From contig BDGG01000011.1 of the NCBI GenBank assembly GCA_001949185.1, positions 790,454-854,453 on the forward strand: a stretch of 64,000 nt of DNA, given 5' to 3'. Made by a program: the position numbers and the translations under genes. Below the pieces are notes generated by a model, which did no database searches, had not been told where the DNA came from, and saw nothing but the letters and a program-made list of their open reading frames with translations. Source of the stretch: Ramazzottius varieornatus (taxonomy: Eukaryota; Tardigrada; Eutardigrada; Parachela; Ramazzottiidae). Positions 22,201 to 34,542 of the stretch are shown here, piece by piece (the stretch's first letter is position 1; each line of letters begins with the position of its first letter).

Positions 22201-22994
22201 CATAAAGCAATGCTGAACTTTGCCGCCGCAAACTATTCCGTTCAGGTACATGGAAGTCAGGCACTCCAGCTGATTTTGCCCTTTTTCCACGCGGAAGCCT
22301 GGCAAGATCGTGCGGCACAAACCTGACAAGTAAATGAAATCTGCCCTTTTTCTACGCGAATGTCTCGAATTTGTGCTGTGCACGGCCCTGAGTTAAATCC
22401 TCGTAGAAAAAGGGCAGGTTTTACTCAGCCGCGCATAACACCTCCCCACGACCACTGCACACCTACCTTGGATATCGCCGATGCCGTCGTTGTCGGAATC
22501 TTGGAAGGTCTTGATATTAAGCTGATAGAGCACCGTCTTCTTCCACCAGCTTTCCGCGTAGGGCTCATCCGGCCCTTGACAAGTCCGCTCCCTGGCCACA
22601 AGGTACACACAAGCGGCTATCAGACCCAAGACGCTTAGCCAAAAGAGAACCAGCAGGGCTATCCGCAGCTGACGCCAACGGCCTTGGCTGTAACGTTGGT
22701 GAAGCCGCTGTTTGGTCAACCCCTTGCCCGAGTCTTCTACTTCCGGTTCCATAACAGTCTCCAAAGCAGGAAGGGCGTTGCCATCCTCGGGAGCCAGTAG
22801 ACCGTGGTTATGGCCGTTGGTCTTGCTTGACGACACCAGTGTGTACTGCAACCGGAACACAGCAAAGCAGAAGGTTAGTTAGCTGGTTGAAACGGGGGGA
22901 AGATGGGTGCTCTTACTGTGATGGTTCCGTGTTTGGTCACTTGGACCGTTTTGTGCTCGAATATTTCACCGTATGACGACGATTCCGCCATCAT
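19225..22994 (-). CDS. SLC3A2-like: SLC3-family heavy chain (4F2hc/CD98hc-like)
   Basis: Eight exons on the minus strand: 22994-22917, 22845-22467, 22089-21910, 21816-21617, 20916-20591, 20551-20335, 20273-20183 and 19835-19225, giving 693 residues in continuous phase. It is a type II glycoprotein that pairs with SLC7 amino-acid exchangers. After a cytosolic N-terminus there is one membrane segment (ALLVLFWLSVLGLIAACVYL), then ARERTCQG, whose Cys sits where CD98hc forms its disulfide to the light chain, then an alpha-glucosidase-like domain (SWWKKTVLYQLNIKTFQDS, DNDGIGDIQ, VLRFWLHQGIDGFRL, MLWSNQLNAGF). The usual GFR.D nucleophile is absent (GFRLLNVEN), so it should lack hydrolase activity. 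Intron 5 would be only 39 nt. Intron 4 holds the assembly gap; exons 4 and 5 still join in phase, but a lost exon cannot be excluded. Confidence 0.88.
19858..20131. repeat. Fold-back hairpin repeat, decayed array, SLC3A2-like intron 7
   Basis: Several eroded core pairs (CTGGCGCACTC, GTAGCGCACGCTACC, GTGGCACACG) with reduced arm similarity. Confidence 0.6.
20977..21162. repeat. Near-perfect 90-bp-arm palindrome at assembly gap
   Basis: Left arm 20977-21066 and right arm 21073-21162 are inverted copies with only about three mismatches and a loop of a few bases. The centre is the fold-back core (GTGGCGCACGGTCTCA and its complement). The right arm runs to the first N. It is either a very young fold-back copy or a library/assembly fold-back. 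Confidence 0.85.
21163..21463. other. Assembly gap (301 N)
   Basis: A run of 301 undetermined bases within SLC3A2-like intron 4, flanked on both sides by fold-back hairpin sequence. Confidence 0.99.
21464..21588. repeat. Fold-back hairpin repeat right of the gap
   Basis: Begins inside a right core (GCGCCACT), then a full unit, GTGGCGCACGGTCTCAG to ATTGCGCCACTTGG, ending TTCGTTTGCCGAGCTCCC. Confidence 0.85.
22269..22425. repeat. Short inverted-repeat element in SLC3A2-like intron 2
   Basis: CTGCCCTTTTTCTACG near 22340 faces its exact complement CGTAGAAAAAGGGCAG near 22402; a third related copy, TGCCCTTTTTCCACG, lies near 22273. This looks like a small TIR element or nested copies. No coding capacity. 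Confidence 0.6.
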
Positions 22995-23911
22995 CTTTCC
23001 GCAACACTGATACACCACAAAAAATTCGCAAGACCAAATTTCTACCGTTAACAACTATCTTTGGGGATTGAGAAGCACGGGAAAAAAGTCCCTTTCTCTG
23101 TGACACATATATGCCCCTGCGCGCATGTGACACGCTACAACTGGAAGCTGGGGCTGACTGGGACTTGCCTTGTATATTGCGCAACTCTTATCGATCCTCT
23201 TTGGATCCTCTTTGGCTAGATGTATGTATGATGGGGAAGCCCAGCAGGACCTGGATGCTAAAGAGGAAACTTCTCGCCCGCTCAAGCTGTTACGGGTCCC
23301 CGCATTCGGAACATGGATTATCACAGTGTTGTGACTTGTGAAGAGCCAGACGGTTCCCCGTAGGTCGCTGTACGTACAGCAACGCGCACCAGCTTTTCCA
23401 CCGCGTCCGGCTTACTATGAATACTGTCAGCAAAGTACTTGCCAGTTTTGTGACTTATCAGGTGCAGACAACCCACGCCGCGCGGCTTTATTCAACGTGG
23501 ACGAGATATTACAGTTTTACTTGGGCTTGCTGTATGGGTGGGAGGAGAAAATATAAAAATTGCGGCTTTTGTCCGACTCGATGCTTTCGGCATTGTAGTC
23601 ATCATGGCTCTAAAACCGGTTGCTCGTGCCCCCGGCCTGACACGCTCACATACCGTCATGTACACCGCGCACAGAGGCCGATCAAGGCGATCATCGTAGC
23701 AAAGCCTCGATACTGATAATCCACAGCGATCGAAGCCGCTGCCGAGCCAACATAAACCAGTGAGACAAGCTGCACATTTTTCCGTCTAACACGCAGAATT
23801 CAACCTTCTCACAGCCTTTGATTTCCGACTTATTCAACAGTCATAGCAAAATCTTTTCCGCTGCGCTGTTCCCGAGAACCTTCAAGTGGCACTACCAGAG
23901 TACCTTGGAAA
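22995..23911. other. Divergent intergenic region SLC3A2-like / GST
   Basis: About 0.9 kb between two start codons, probably containing both promoters. No gene, tRNA or repeat family was recognised. Confidence 0.5.
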
Positions 23912-25437
23912 ATGCCTGCTCGATATCGTTTAACGTACTTCAATGGCCGAGCTCGTGCCGAACTGATCCGTCTCATCTTCCACACCGCGGGGGAAGACTT
24001 TGAGGACAACAGGATCGACACGGCTTCCTGGGCCCAACTCAAGCAAAGTAAGCACTGCTTTCTCTATCAACTCGCGCATTCCAAAATGCCCCGCTGTACT
24101 TCCTTGTTTCAACTTAAATGGACTATTATTTTTTCGCAGGTACCCCATTCGGTAAGCTGATTTGCCTCCCTCTACAACCAGTACAGTCTGGAGAAACCAT
24201 TCTCTTTGTCTGATATCAGGTGCCTTGCCTATTTTGGAGTTTGACGGTCTCGTGCTGGCACAAAGCCTGGCCATTGCTCGCTTCCTGGCTCGAGAATTCG
24301 GTAAGTTGCAGTTGATCACTCTTGGAAGGTAACGAAGCGTGAGAATATTATATTTGGCCATTCTTCTGCGCCCAGTCTGTAACTTCGTCAATACTGCATG
24401 GATGGTGCCTTATACTGTAATAAGTTGTAACGTTGTGTGTTCACAAACAGGTTTGGCTGGCAAAGGCCGTTACGAGGAGGCCGTGGTCGACTCGATCGTG
24501 GACACGGCCAATGATGTTCTTGGAGATATCATCAAAATTATCTTCAACGAAGACGACAAGCTCAAGGTATCAAAGACGTTTCCTTGTTCTTACTTGTAAA
24601 CATCGAAACGATTTTTTCTGGCTTTGCGAATGCAAGCACGTGTTACGTTTATGCCTTTTCGTTGGCAGAGAGACAACTCGAAAAAGTTCGTCGAGAATAT
24701 TTTGCCTTTCACATTAAACAGTTTGGAGAATGTCTTCCAAAAGCAAGGCAAAGGACAAGGCTATGCTGTTGGACCAGACTGTAAGTTGCAGAACCTGATG
24801 GCGGCTTCACCCTTCCTGTCCCTACATTGTTTATTTTGTATTCCGACACGGCAATAATCTGACAAGTCTTGCCTTTCATGTTGCAGTGACTTATGCTGAC
24901 TTGGCCATCTTTAACGCCGTAAGAAACTCAACTTTCCTCCCCCCAGACGCGTCGTCTTTGACAAAATGACTCATGAGCACTTGGGAGTTCGGCAAACAAG
25001 TCGACGAGACTGTTCTCAAGTGGCGCGCTTTGTTGACTATAGTGGTGAGCGCGTGCGCCACTCAAAAAATTCGACAAAGTTGTTCTCTTCAAGTGGCGCA
25101 CATTTTTCATGTCATTAGCTGGGACCGTGCGCCACTTGAAGAACTTGACAGGATAGCTTTCTGAGGGGCACATGTCCCCTATGTTATTCGCTATAAGCGC
25201 GCCACTTGGGAAATGATCTTGCCCAGTTCGTCGGCCGAGGTCCGCTGTTTCAGCGTGCTCTTCGCGAAGTTAAAAGTTGTTCGGTTGTGATTGCAGTTGG
25301 ACCAAGCAGTACAAGCCGGCATAGTTAACTGGCAGTACTTTGATCGCTATCGCAACATTTCGGGATTGTTGCGACGTCTGGAAGAAACACCACGCCTAGC
25401 GGGCTACCTCAAGACCCGACCCCATACTCCCTACTGA
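23912..25437 (+). CDS. Glutathione S-transferase, sigma-type
   Basis: Seven exons: 23912-24047, 24140-24151 (12-nt microexon), 24220-24300, 24451-24566, 24669-24780, 24887-24918 and 25297-25437, giving 209 residues, the usual GST length. It should conjugate glutathione to electrophiles, or isomerise prostaglandin H2 as some sigma members do. The N-terminal thioredoxin fold starts RYRLTYFNGRARAELIRLIF with the catalytic Tyr in LTYFNGR. LPILEFDG carries the cis-Pro that binds glutathione, and AQSLAIARFLAREFG carries the Gln-Ser that contacts its gamma-glutamyl group. The C-terminal domain includes LTYADLAIFNA. The microexon encodes STPF and is needed to keep phase. Intron 6 has a hairpin array. 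Confidence 0.9.
24983..25241. repeat. Fold-back hairpin repeat, three units, GST intron 6
   Basis: GGGAGTTCGGCAAACAAGTCG opens the array; cores at about 25020, 25052, 25095, 25127 and 25199 alternate in orientation. Confidence 0.88.
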
Positions 25438-25843
25438 AGCCAAGATCACTCTGAATTGAGAGAAAGGAGGCTTGAGCGTTTCCATGTTGGTCAGAAATTG
25501 CTTCGGCACCACAAGCCTTTGATAACCAGTCTTCAAAAGACGATTCACTGCATTTTTCTTCTACACGGTCCTCACTTACGTATTTATAGCTGGAGGTTGC
25601 CGTAGGTCGTTGCGCTTGGTATTGCTGCCTCCACTGTCCAGCCTGTTCAAGTGTTACTTTCCATCTTCATAGCTGCTTGATTAGCCGATTCTGCCATTCA
25701 AAGATCTGAAAAGTCATTCCGATAAACACATTATGAAAAAAGAAGGTTACCGGGAGGAATGTACAAAATCACAAAAGCAGCATCTCATATGATGCCATAC
25801 TAAAACTTGGTCATGCCCGGAAGAGCGCTCGAAGGAAGGCACT
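25438..25843. other. Convergent region GST / neuferricin
   Basis: 3' ends of two convergent genes. No further feature was seen. Confidence 0.5.
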
Positions 25844-27523
25844 TTAAGTCTGCTGCATTCGGCAGCTGACAGCGCTTGCTGCACAGCCCGGATACAAATC
25901 GACACGTGGGTCATTCAGCTTGTCGGGATGGACACAAGCGCAGCGTGTTGACTTTTGTCCATTCTTCTGTGTCAGGAAGAGACGTGGAAGTCCTGTCCAG
26001 CCCCGTTCAATTCCGCCGCTGTCAATTCACAATCCACGTATTACCCGAACAACTCGCCTTTATGCACACAGCTATACCCGTACAGAGAAACAGCAAACAA
26101 ACCCGGCCAACTTGTTTTCCCAGATGGCGCACTTTTCCACTGCTATTACTGGAAATGTGCACCACTGGAAATGCGAGCCTGGTGAGTTTTTCCAACTGGC
26201 GCCCATTCCAGATGTTATTGGCTGGATGCGCGCGCCACTTGGGAAAAAGAATTTGCCGAGCTTCTCAACATGGCACTTTTTTGTGCAACACTATCGATAC
26301 TCAGTGCCCTCGAAAGTAAATAATTACCTTTTTTCGCTGCACCAAACGTGACCGCCTTTGTCCTGGCTCCATTCGGAGTTACACTGAGGAAACTCGGCAA
26401 ACACTGCGCTGTCCTTTGCTGCTTGCTCTTTGGCTTGGGCGATCTTGGCTTCTGCGTGGTGTAGCTTGGAGGTGGGCATCGCTGGCGCTTTGTCGCCCAT
26501 GCACTGGTAGAAGGCACCGCACAGAAGGCCCACTTGCTTGTACATGGAAGACTTGGAGTAGGTGTCGGCCCAGTTCTCAATGTCGCCGTACTGGGAATCC
26601 GCGATCCCCTCCAGGTCATCCGTTAAGTCATTCTTGAAGTCGCCCGTCAGGAACCCACGAGTCGCATCCTTTCCTGAAACCACAGCACAACGTATAGCCC
26701 GATAAGCTCTCGAACGAAGTACAACTAGGATCTCGGCAAGACTGGTTTCCTAAGTGGTGCACGTTTTTAGTGTTTTCGCTGGAAGCTTGCGTCACATGCT
26801 TAAACGATCCCGAAGAGTTTTTCCAAGTGGCGCACATTTCCAGCTTTATTGGCTGAAACTGCGCGCCACTCGGAGAACCAACCATGACGTCACCGGAAGT
26901 GAAATATAAACCGAACTAACCTGCGAAAAACTGATAGCTTCCTCCCGGCCCGTAATGGCGCCTGCCCTTCGACACATCATAAACTTTCTGCAGAGAATAA
27001 GATTTACTACCAGTGTGAGAAGGATGTGAAGACAGTTGGTTACCCCCATGAAAGCTAGGAGAACGGGCAGGTTGGGATCGCTTCCATCATACTTGGCCAA
27101 CTCTTCTTTGGTGTATAAAATAACACCGTTGACGTCGGTCTTGCCCTTGTGATGGACTTCTGATGGATGCGCTGGGCCTTTGGAGTTATGCAGAGTGGCA
27201 GGAAGACTAAAAAGCGACGATGACGGATCGAGGAAGAAGAAGGCACTGCCAAGGAGAGCACAAGCCAACAAAATAAGACGGACGGTGTTGGGGTTGTGTC
27301 GGTTTCCTTCTGGATGGCTGGACGGCGTATCTCTGTGAAGATACAGCTCTTCTTTGCTTCGGTGAGAACCATGCTGTACGAAACCAAGGTCTTACCTTAA
27401 CACAAAGCTGTCAGGAGTGGCTTCGTCCGCGAAATGATCGCCAGATTCATCTGGAAAGTTGCCCTCAACAGGTGTCTCTCGCTCTCCCACATCCACTCTC
27501 CTTCTCCTAGCGTTGTCCGACAT
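25844..27523 (-). CDS. CYB5D2: Neuferricin (cytochrome b5 heme-binding domain protein 2)
   Basis: Five exons on the minus strand: 27523-27396, 27356-27044, 26987-26921, 26673-26328 and 26018-25844, giving 342 residues (human about 264). Neuferricin is a secreted or membrane-anchored MAPR-type cytochrome b5 protein that binds heme and promotes neurogenesis in mammals. Evidence: a membrane segment LILLACALLGSAFFFLD; the b5-like core LYTKEELAKYDGSDPNLPV, KVYDVSKGRRHYGPGGSYQF and FAGKDATRGFLTGDF; then FPQCNSEWSQ, HVWCS, SGGIERGWTGLPR and a Cys-rich end (CACVHPDKL, PGCAAS). The N-terminus is about 80 residues longer than in vertebrates and acidic. Intron 1 must be only 39 nt to bypass an in-frame TAA, so the first junction is the least certain. 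Introns 3 and 4 carry hairpins. Confidence 0.88.
26090..26268. repeat. Fold-back hairpin repeat, two units, CYB5D2 intron 4
   Basis: GCAAACAAACCCGGCCAACTTG at the left and AAAGAATTTGCCGAGCTTC at the right enclose two decayed core pairs. Confidence 0.75.
26730..26882. repeat. Fold-back hairpin repeat, two units, CYB5D2 intron 3
   Basis: GATCTCGGCAAGACTGG on the left; cores GTGGTGCACG and GTGGCGCAC with partly decayed partners. Confidence 0.75.
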
Positions 27524-27892
27524 GTCGGTTCCCTTTCACAATGTACCTTTATCAGATCCCGAAAGATGAACTGGCCTCGTCTGGACTAAGATTAAACAGT
27601 CGATTGAGTCGAAGGAGGACCATTTTTACCGAAAAGCTAAAAATGCTCGAATCAATCACCGACGACTCCGTACATGTGGGCTGCTCCATGACATCACTGC
27701 AAGTGACTGCATTACCACCTTATGCCATGTCATGTTAAGTCATATCGTGTAAAATGGGGGAAACTCGAACAAAGAACACTAGACTACGCGCAAGGTACTC
27801 CTGCTATGCATTTCCAATTCCAAAACGATCAACTCAACGTTTTAAAAGGTGAAAGCCGGACGTCGCACAGAACTCGTGGAGAAAGTACGCTA
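27524..27892. other. Intergenic region CYB5D2 / DHODH
   Basis: 369 bp between the CYB5D2 start and the DHODH stop, both on the minus strand. It holds the CYB5D2 promoter and DHODH 3' UTR. Confidence 0.5.
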
Positions 27893-30176
27893 TTATGTTG
27901 CCGCAATGGTTTGAAGCGATGCGTGGGAGCGTATATCACCAAGAGGTTGCGAGCTTGCCTCCGAAGAATTCACATCACTCTTTCCCGAATCAATACCGAC
28001 AAGATCCTGAACGGAAGAGAAACCATCCTTGACCAGCAACTCTTCTATCTCTCTGTTGATCCTCCTGATTAACGGCGGTCCGTCGTACGAGAACGCTGTG
28101 TAGATCTGGACGAGGGAAGCGCCGGCCCGCAGGCGTTCATAAGCATCTCGACCATTGCTTATTCCTCCACAGCCGACGATTGGCACTCGACCCGTTGAAC
28201 GAAAAAATGAGTGCCACAAATTTCGACTTCGTCGAGAATGACCAGAGTATCACACATTACCTTGAGTCAGCCGGTACATATCCTTCACAGCCTGAAGAGC
28301 CAACTGGGTTTCCGGTGCGCCCGATAAACCGCCCGCTTCATCCTTGAATTTGCTCTTCAACGTGTCCGGGCGGCTGACAGTCGTATTGCACACAACTAAA
28401 CCATCCAGATCCTGAAACCAAGACTCCAGTCAAAATTATCATGTATGGAAGTCAGGCGAATAAAATCATCAAGTGTTTTTCTCAAGTGGCGCACGTTTTC
28501 AGTGTTATCGCCTGGCAGGGGACGGCAGTTGAAAAATCCGTCTTGTCGAGTTTGTCCAAGTGGCGCACGTTCTCATTGTTACCGGCTGGAAACATGCACC
28601 ACTTGGAAAAGCGACCGCGTTCTTACCGTTTCTAGGGCTAAACGAGCGATGTCGGCCTTCTCTTCCATCGACAGATCAGGTGCAATCTTTAGCAGTAACG
28701 GTATTCTCCGTCTCAGCTTCTGGCGCTCTGCAAGAACCTACTAAAGTGGGACGGTCCGTCACGAATCATGATTCGAAGTAAACGTCCGGACACAGTCGAG
28801 AGCACGGAGACCTTACCGCTGTAAGAAGAGCCCGCAGTTTATCGTTTTGCTGCATCGAGCGCAAGCCAGCAGTGTTGGGACTGCTAACGTTGATGACATA
28901 AAAGTCGGCAACTTCTTGAAATGCAACGAGACCTTGCACGTAATCGTCGATCACATTAGGGGAGGTTTTGTTGGCTCCCAGATTGACGCCTAGAGGACCC
29001 AGACGGAAGAAGAAAGCGTTCTTGATGTTCCGGAAAACGATCTTGTGTCCGTGGTTATTGAAGCCGTAGCTGCAAAATCGTGCTGCGATGATAGCGTACA
29101 CGTTCGATCTGTTCACGACGACTTTACACGTACCGGTTGATTATGGCTCGATCTTCTTCCAGACGGAAGACTCTGGGTTTGGCATTTCCGGCTTGCGGCA
29201 GCGGCGTCACCGATCCTACTTCGGCAAAACTGAAGCCCATCTTGTACACTCCCGCAATGGCTTCTCCATTCTTGTCAAAGCCAGCAGCCAGTCCTAGCGG
29301 CGTCTTAAACTTCATGCCCAACACTTCGGTTTTCTATACGAAGGAACACAAAGCAAACTTCGAGGCTGGCAATCTAAACCTGGAAAACTCGGTCGAATTG
29401 TTTACGGTCCTACCTGCGAGATGTGACAGTTCAAACGCCTGATTTTAGTTCTGCACGGTTCGTATGTTCACGCAGCTACGCGCCGTTTTGTTTGCACGAG
29501 AACAGTCAGCTGATCGGATGTCCACTTGATTACTTGATCAAGTCAAGCCAGAACCAGGCATCGATCAGCTGATCGTGCTGCGCAGTGTATGGCGAGCAGG
29601 CCCGTGGAAAATCGTTGTTTAATCGCAGAAGGAGCGATTGTCACATCTCGCAAGTAGGACTGTACCAGAGCGACGCACGCCTTCAACCATTTTCACTGTG
29701 AAGGTGCACCCCTTGGGAAAACAGTGTGGACAAGCTTGTTACCAATCACGGATTCCATACTGGCTGGACTCACGCCTGACGTCATCGCACTAAGGTAATC
29801 GCGCACTGCACTTCGTGACGTAATGCGTGATCTGAGTCAGCTGACAGAATGTGAGAGGTATCATTTGACTTACAAGACGTTCCGATTGCGATTGCCAAGA
29901 AGGCACCATCTTGAACTGGCAGGCCTTAACTGAGAGATTATGAGCACTTTCTCCATCGGGGATGGCGTAGCGGGCTACGGGCATGAGAAAGTCCCTGTAA
30001 AACCTCTCGTCGCCGGAAGCAGTTAGATATCCAAAGAGAAGGGTGTGCCCTCCTGTTACGGCGATGGCCAGCGATTTCCCTTTCCCCTTCAAAAATAGAA
30101 CATATGATAATGATACCACGAATACGAAATACCAGAGGCAGATAGATGTAGCGAGAATACGTACCCATGGCCTCAT
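27893..30176 (-). CDS. DHODH: Dihydroorotate dehydrogenase, class 2 mitochondrial
   Basis: Proposed eight exons on the minus strand: 30176-30165 (12 nt), 30086-29874, 29438-29414 (25 nt), 29323-29134, 29069-28817, 28737-28627, 28411-28261 and 28185-27893, giving 415 residues (human 395). This is the fourth step of pyrimidine synthesis, on the inner mitochondrial membrane, passing electrons to ubiquinone. Evidence: membrane helix [20 protein letters not shown], then [68 protein letters not shown] with the class-2 catalytic Ser; LLLKIAPDL (FMN Lys); [31 protein letters not shown]. Exons 4 and 8 use weak acceptors (GAAG and CGAG), chosen because they alone keep phase, so those junctions and the tiny exons are tentative. 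Introns 2 and 6 hold hairpins. Confidence 0.93.
28457..28618. repeat. Fold-back hairpin repeat, two units, DHODH intron 6
   Basis: GTGGCGCACGTTTTCAG and GTGGCGCACGTTCTCA are intact left cores; the right cores are decayed. Confidence 0.75.
29646..29740. repeat. Fold-back hairpin repeat, decayed, DHODH intron 2
   Basis: AGCGACGCACG and GTGCACCCCTTGG are eroded cores; the right arm reads GTGGACAAGCTTGTTACC. Confidence 0.5.
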
Positions 30177-30726
30177 CGCACCAGCAAGAAGAGTCGGAAG
30201 TCGGGGACAATTTACGTCTGAAAATACCCTTTCCTTAATTCTTAAATACTAACTTGGAAAAAATTTGGTAAAGATCCCCTTCAGTCAATCAAATGTAGGC
30301 TCCAATCTATCAGATAAGGTGAGCGACTGTTGGAGTGATGTGATGCCATGTACAGTTATGGAGCTGTCGAAAGTTCCGAGTTCCCCACATCTTGCTAGCC
30401 GTTCTCGGATCCGTAGATGGGACAACGCAACCTTCGAAGGTCTGAACTGGAGGGGAAGAACTTTTCAAATTACTGAGGCGTTCTACCTTGTTATTACGAA
30501 CAGAGGTGAACAAAATTTCTGATACAGTGCTGTAGATTAGACACACTGAAGGACTGCACCGGAAACTAAAATGTCACAGCACTCTGCATCACGACGACAC
30601 TATAAAACTATTCAGACAAACTGCCGTTGAAATCTGAAATCTTTCTATGTGAAAGCTTTGCTGCTTGTCAAGTTCACAGTAAAAGAGAGTATAAGATGAA
30701 AACTGCATCGTTGTACAGTAATTAAC
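30177..30726. other. Intergenic region DHODH / GOT1
   Basis: 550 bp between two minus-strand genes: DHODH promoter and GOT1 3' UTR. No repeat of the main family was seen. Confidence 0.5.
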
Positions 30727-32852
<2,126 letters not shown>

Positions 32853-33358
32853 AATGCTGACTTGGCCGATCCCTCCTCAGTTCCAAAGCGGATGCTGGGC
32901 GAAAAGCGCGAAACTTTGACGTTCGGATCCTGTTGGTAAAAGATGTTGATACTGGATCGACAAGGAAGGAAAATAACGGGCAGCAAGGGCGAGAAAGGTG
33001 ACGAAGGTGGCAGCTGTCCTAAGAGATCAGCTGTCTGCTTAATACTTACTCTGCTGGCATCTACTGTTATGTTATTGTCTCATTATCTGACATATTATTA
33101 TAAACACATGACATCACCGACACACTGACCGCCGGACCGCGTCAGAAAGTGCCGGTTCGGAAGCTCGGGTGTTTTCAATTATTCTAACCTTAGTTCGAAA
33201 AGGCGCGTGAAATGCTGTCTTGCATGTGCTGCAGCTTTAATTTCGTATGACACAGTGCAGAATACAGAACGACCAGCGTTCGTCGAATGAGCAATGAAAC
33301 AGCAGTCTAATGCTCGATCGAATACATCCTCCCACTTGGCGAAATTAAAACGGAGGTA
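32853..33358. other. Intergenic region GOT1 / Gly-Tyr-rich gene
   Basis: About 0.5 kb containing the GOT1 promoter and the 3' end of the next minus-strand gene. No other feature was recognised. Confidence 0.45.
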
Positions 33359-34001
33359 TCAGCGTCCACCATAGCCGCCGCTACCGTAACTACTTGAGGT
33401 GTTACCAGAGGCAGATCCGTAGGAAGAGCCGCCGGAATACGAGGAATCGTAGGAAGTATAAGGAGCAGGTGTAGTGCTAGGAATGTATCCGTCATAGTCA
33501 CCATTGTAGTACATGTAGTTGCCCTTGTAGCGCGGATGACGAGGTCCCAAGGCTAGACCGACGTAAGGATTGATAAAGGGAAAGAAAGGCCAACCTATGC
33601 CGAAGCCGCCAAATCCACCATATCCAAAACCCCCAAAACCTCCCAGTCCTCCTCCGAAGCCTCCTCCGCCGTATCCACCTCCACCGTATCCGCGTCCATC
33701 GGGATTATCGCGGAACTGCCCGTTTGCAAAGGCTGAAAAATACTCGCGGATCAAATAGAACGCCAATACATGCGGACGACCATCAAAATCTCCTTTGGGG
33801 AGAAATTTAGGATAATGGGATAGATACTCTTCATAGGAATTTTTCCCAAGTGGCGCATGCCGTCAAAGTGATTGGCTGCAAACGTGCGACACTTGAGAAA
33901 ACAATTTGGTCAACTTGTTTCCCGAGCTTTCAAATTTCTGACGATAACTTACCAGCTAGGGATGCTGAACACAGCAGCAAAACTGCAGTCCGGAGATCCA
34001 T
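33359..34001 (-). CDS. Small secreted Gly/Tyr/Ser-rich protein
   Basis: Two exons on the minus strand: 34001-33953 and 33732-33359, giving 140 residues. Exon 1 encodes a typical signal peptide (MDLRTAVLLLCSASLA), spliced in phase to AFANGQFRDNPDGRG. The mature protein has GYGGGG, GFGGG and FGGFG runs, then a short hydrophobic aromatic stretch (WPFFPFINPY), and ends in a Ser/Tyr/Gly-rich tail (YDSSYSGGSSYGSASG). This composition resembles cuticle, silk-like or other extracellular matrix proteins, and some invertebrate Gly-rich peptides. I recognise no named family, and low complexity makes homology unreliable. The single intron carries a hairpin. Confidence 0.75.
33837..33931. repeat. Fold-back hairpin repeat, intron of Gly/Tyr-rich gene
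   Basis: CAAGTGGCGCATGCC facing CGTGCGACACTTG, with TCAACTTGTTTCCCGAGC in the right arm. Confidence 0.75.
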
Positions 34002-34542
34002 TTTTGCTGAAGCGTATAGTGGAACTGTATAGTGGGCCGTCGACGAAAGAATGGACTGAAGACGGTAAAGCTACCAGCGAGCTGCTGAATAAGAGATCAT
34101 CAGATTCACCATGAAAACTGGCGCAACGCGCTTCTCAACGACCAACCAAACCATCCTTTGGTCTCAATCCCACACCTTCTCTGGCCAACACCTGCCTAAT
34201 CAATTTCGTCATGTTTTAGAACGAGATCGTCATTTTCATCGCAGCCGCCGCCGCAGGCAGTATTAAACTTGTTAAGTAGGTTCATTGGTACCGAGGAAGA
34301 AGAAACTTGACCATTCTTTCACTGTGCGACAAGCAGAAAAGGCTGACTTTTCTACTGCAAACATAGTTCGAAAAGAACGGTGCAACGATGGTTCGAAAAT
34401 AAAATAAACAGTATAAGGGGATTACAAAGGACTGCCAAAAGCGCGCAGAATCATCTGTTAAACTCCAGCCAGACCAAGAAGAAAAACAAAGGCAGCCGAG
34501 ACGCAGAGAAAAGCAAATATGTGTACCTGTACGGACACAAAC
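34002..34542. other. Intergenic region Gly/Tyr-rich gene / LEA gene
   Basis: About 0.54 kb, AT-rich, with the promoter of the small secreted gene and the LEA 3' UTR. No repeat or RNA gene was recognised. Confidence 0.45.

Noticed and set aside
19225-22994. Secreted maltase or alpha-glucosidase
   Set aside because: The N-terminal cytosolic tail, single membrane helix, light-chain-type Cys and absence of the catalytic Asp fit an SLC3 heavy chain.
23560-23760. Possible tRNA gene upstream of GST
   Set aside because: No convincing cloverleaf or A/B box pair could be found by eye.
30087-30164. Reading the first DHODH intron as coding, adding a second hydrophobic segment
   Set aside because: The frame stays open, but GTACGT and TTTTTGAAG are usable splice sites, and splicing gives a short N-terminus like other class 2 enzymes with one helix.
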